Origin: Oscillospiraceae bacterium
GTDB lineage: Bacteria > Bacillota_A > Clostridia > Oscillospirales > Oscillospiraceae
Assembly: GCA_017936985.1 (NCBI GenBank)
Contig: JAGBEM010000128.1
Coordinates: 1-14,162 of the forward strand
DNA: 14,162 nucleotides
Reading direction: 5' to 3'
The translations under genes and the position numbers were made by a program. The notes under the pieces are model-generated. The model saw only the letters and a list, made by a program, of their open reading frames with translations. It was not told the DNA's origin and did not search any database. Shown here piece by piece: positions 12,761 to 14,162 of this stretch; the first letter of the stretch is position 1, and every line of letters begins with the position of its first letter.

Positions 12761-13921
12761 TCAGAAATAGAATTCCGTTTTTGCCGGGCGAATGTCCGTC
12801 AGAGCACCGGTATAATGGCGCAGATTGTGCTCCACATACGGATGCTTCAAACATTCTTCCTCGTTCAGTTCAATACCCAAACCCGGCTTGTTACCGATCT
12901 TCATCCGTCCGTTTTCGTATTCCAGACTTTCGTTGGTAATAAATCTTCTGTAATCCACATCACTGTACATGATCTCCAAAATGCAGAAATTGGGACAGCA
13001 GGCAGCGATCTGTAAGGTCGCCGCATTGGCGATAGGACCGGAAGGATTGTGGGGCGCAAAAGGAATGTAGTTTGCCTCAGCCTGGGCGGCGATCTTCTTC
13101 AGTTCCATAATACCGCCGGCATGGGAAATATCCGGCTGGATGTAGTCCGCAGCTCTGCGGCGAAACAGTTCGTTGTAGTCAAATCTTGTATACAGCCGCT
13201 CACCTGCAGAGATGGCCACCGGAGATTTTTCGCGTACCGCCGCCAGCGCTTCCAGATTGTTGGGCGGCACCGGCTCCTCCAGGAACATGGGCTTAAAGGG
13301 AGCAACCTCCTGGGCGATCTTAATGCCCGTGGGAACATCAAACCGGCCATGGGCCTCGATCAGCAAATCCACCTCATTGCCAACCGCCTCTCTGACTGCG
13401 GCGATGCAACGGATCGCCTTATCCAGATCCTTGTTGGAGATCTGCAGATAGTTCTTGCCAAAGGGATCCCACTTCATAGCGGTAACACCGCGTTTAACAG
13501 CTTCGGCTGCCTTCTGGCCAAATTCTTCCGGCTCTTTTGCCCCCGCAAACCAGCCGTTGATGTAGATGCGGCAATCCTCATTGACCTTGCCGCCCAGCAG
13601 CTGATACACAGGAACATTCAGTGACTTGCCCAAAATATCCCAAAGTGCCATCTCCACAGCAGACAGGGCGCTCATCAGCACCGCACCGCCGCGCCAGTAG
13701 GCATCCCGGTAAATATCGTGATAATGCTTTTCGATCTGCCGGGGATCTTTTCCTAAAAGATAACTCCGGATGTGCTCAATAGCTCCTACCAAGGCCTTCT
13801 CCTTGTACTCCAGAGTGCCCTCGCCCACACCGGTAATGCCCTCATCGGTGTAGACCTTCACAAACACCCAGTTGGTACGGAAGCAGTCAACAACAAAGGT
13901 TTTAATGTCTGTGATCTTCAT
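12761..13921 (-). CDS. Enolase-superfamily acid-sugar dehydratase (D-galactonate dehydratase-like)
   Basis: A 386-residue member of the mandelate racemase/enolase superfamily, with an N-terminal capping domain (about 1-125) and a TIM barrel. Active-site residues can be placed by motif: IEAHGRFD (Glu189, His191), LEEPVPP (Glu215), AGERLY (Glu241), APHNPSGP (His291) and ILEI (Glu316). These correspond with a constant offset of +6 to the Asp183, His185, Glu209, Glu235, His285 and Glu310 that I recall for E. coli DgoD, except that the first metal ligand is Glu instead of Asp. That supports dehydration of an acid sugar to a 2-keto-3-deoxy acid, but the substrate may differ from galactonate. RspA/ManD-type relatives are an alternative. 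AAGGAG precedes ATG 13921, and the gene follows an upstream ORF by 11 bases. Confidence 0.9.
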   Translation of the reverse strand: MKITDIKTFVVDCFRTNWVFVKVYTDEGITGVGEGTLEYKEKALVGAIEHIRSYLLGKDPRQIEKHYHDIYRDAYWRGGAVLMSALSAVEMALWDILGKSLNVPVYQLLGGKVNEDCRIYINGWFAGAKEPEEFGQKAAEAVKRGVTAMKWDPFGKNYLQISNKDLDKAIRCIAAVREAVGNEVDLLIEAHGRFDVPTGIKIAQEVAPFKPMFLEEPVPPNNLEALAAVREKSPVAISAGERLYTRFDYNELFRRRAADYIQPDISHAGGIMELKKIAAQAEANYIPFAPHNPSGPIANAATLQIAACCPNFCILEIMYSDVDYRRFITNESLEYENGRMKIGNKPGLGIELNEEECLKHPYVEHNLRHYTGALTDIRPAKTEFYF

Positions 13922-13932
13922 TTTCTTTCTCC

Positions 13933-14162
13933 TTATTCCACGATGTCAAATACCCGAACATGGTCCACCGCAAAGGTATCTCCTGCCCTTGCGGCAGCAA
14001 AAGCATCTTCCGTAGGACGGTGATTTTCTTTGCGGTAACCGTTGGTTTCTGTGGTACTTCCGGGCTTATTATAGATAATCAGAGTATTTGAATAGCGCGG
14101 CATATTATAGCCAGTAAAGGATATTTTGGTTATATAAAACGGATCGATCTCCCATGCAGACG
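13933..14162 (-). CDS. C-terminal end of an unrecognised protein, truncated by the right edge
   Basis: An open frame enters from the right edge and ends at TAA (13935-13933), 11 bases before the dehydratase start, whose ribosome binding site lies directly after this stop. The 76 visible residues run from SAWEIDPFYITK to DHVRVFDIVE. They include RYSNTLIIYNKPG and TTETNGY, which weakly recall the start of the NAGPA/phosphodiester-glycosidase domain (pattern R..L.IY....G..TGTN), but too little follows for that domain to be complete. I do not assign a function. Position makes it the preceding gene of the same operon. Confidence 0.65.
   Translation of the reverse strand, partial: SAWEIDPFYITKISFTGYNMPRYSNTLIIYNKPGSTTETNGYRKENHRPTEDAFAAARAGDTFAVDHVRVFDIVE

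Noticed and set aside
11879..13015. A 378-codon + strand frame spanning three minus-strand genes
   Set aside because: It crosses the ends of the hydrolase, SDR and dehydratase genes, all of which show intact catalytic motifs on the other strand.

Overview
The window looks like chromosome from a low-to-mid-GC Firmicute, most likely a gut-type Clostridia (Oscillospiraceae-like). That is inferred from strong GGAGG-type ribosome binding sites, textbook sigma-A promoters, U-rich hairpin terminators, lipoprotein signals and gene content; no rRNA or other taxonomic marker is present. I see no tRNA, rRNA, IS element, CRISPR array or phage gene.

The left part is read rightward. It holds the C-terminal two thirds of the conserved ATPase YchF (1-774), an AT-richer gene for a lipoprotein of unknown function (804-1586), a regulatory leader (about 1673-1932), and two overlapping genes for a heterodimeric ABC exporter (1933-3759 and 3759-5564). 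The leader is the most interesting element. It has a near-perfect promoter, a 21-codon peptide ORF with its own ribosome binding site, a perfect 10-bp terminator, and an upstream segment inside the peptide ORF that can pair with the whole 5' arm of that terminator. This is the layout of a translation-controlled attenuator, as known for bmrB-bmrCD in Bacillus subtilis. A bidirectional terminator at 5566-5593 closes this half.

The right part is read leftward in two transcription units. The upstream unit enters from beyond the right edge. It contains the end of an unrecognised gene (13933-14162), an enolase-superfamily acid-sugar dehydratase (12761-13921), a short-chain dehydrogenase (11972-12751), a UlaG-type metallo-beta-lactamase-fold hydrolase (11278-11970) and a FAD-dependent oxidoreductase (9485-11281). 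The genes are 11 bp or less apart or overlap, so they form one operon. Dehydrogenase, candidate lactonase and dehydratase together suggest non-phosphorylative oxidation of a sugar to a 2-keto-3-deoxy acid; the aldolase or kinase and the transporter are not in the window.

The second leftward unit starts at its own promoter (9421-9449). It encodes a membrane-anchored surface protein made of two tandem 207-residue NPCBM-like modules (7756-9363), then a lipoprotein with a duplicated N-terminal module and a ComEC-like metallo-hydrolase domain (5611-7734). Both are predicted outside the membrane, so this unit may handle a glycan or related ligand at the cell surface, possibly feeding the sugar-acid operon. 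That link rests on position only.
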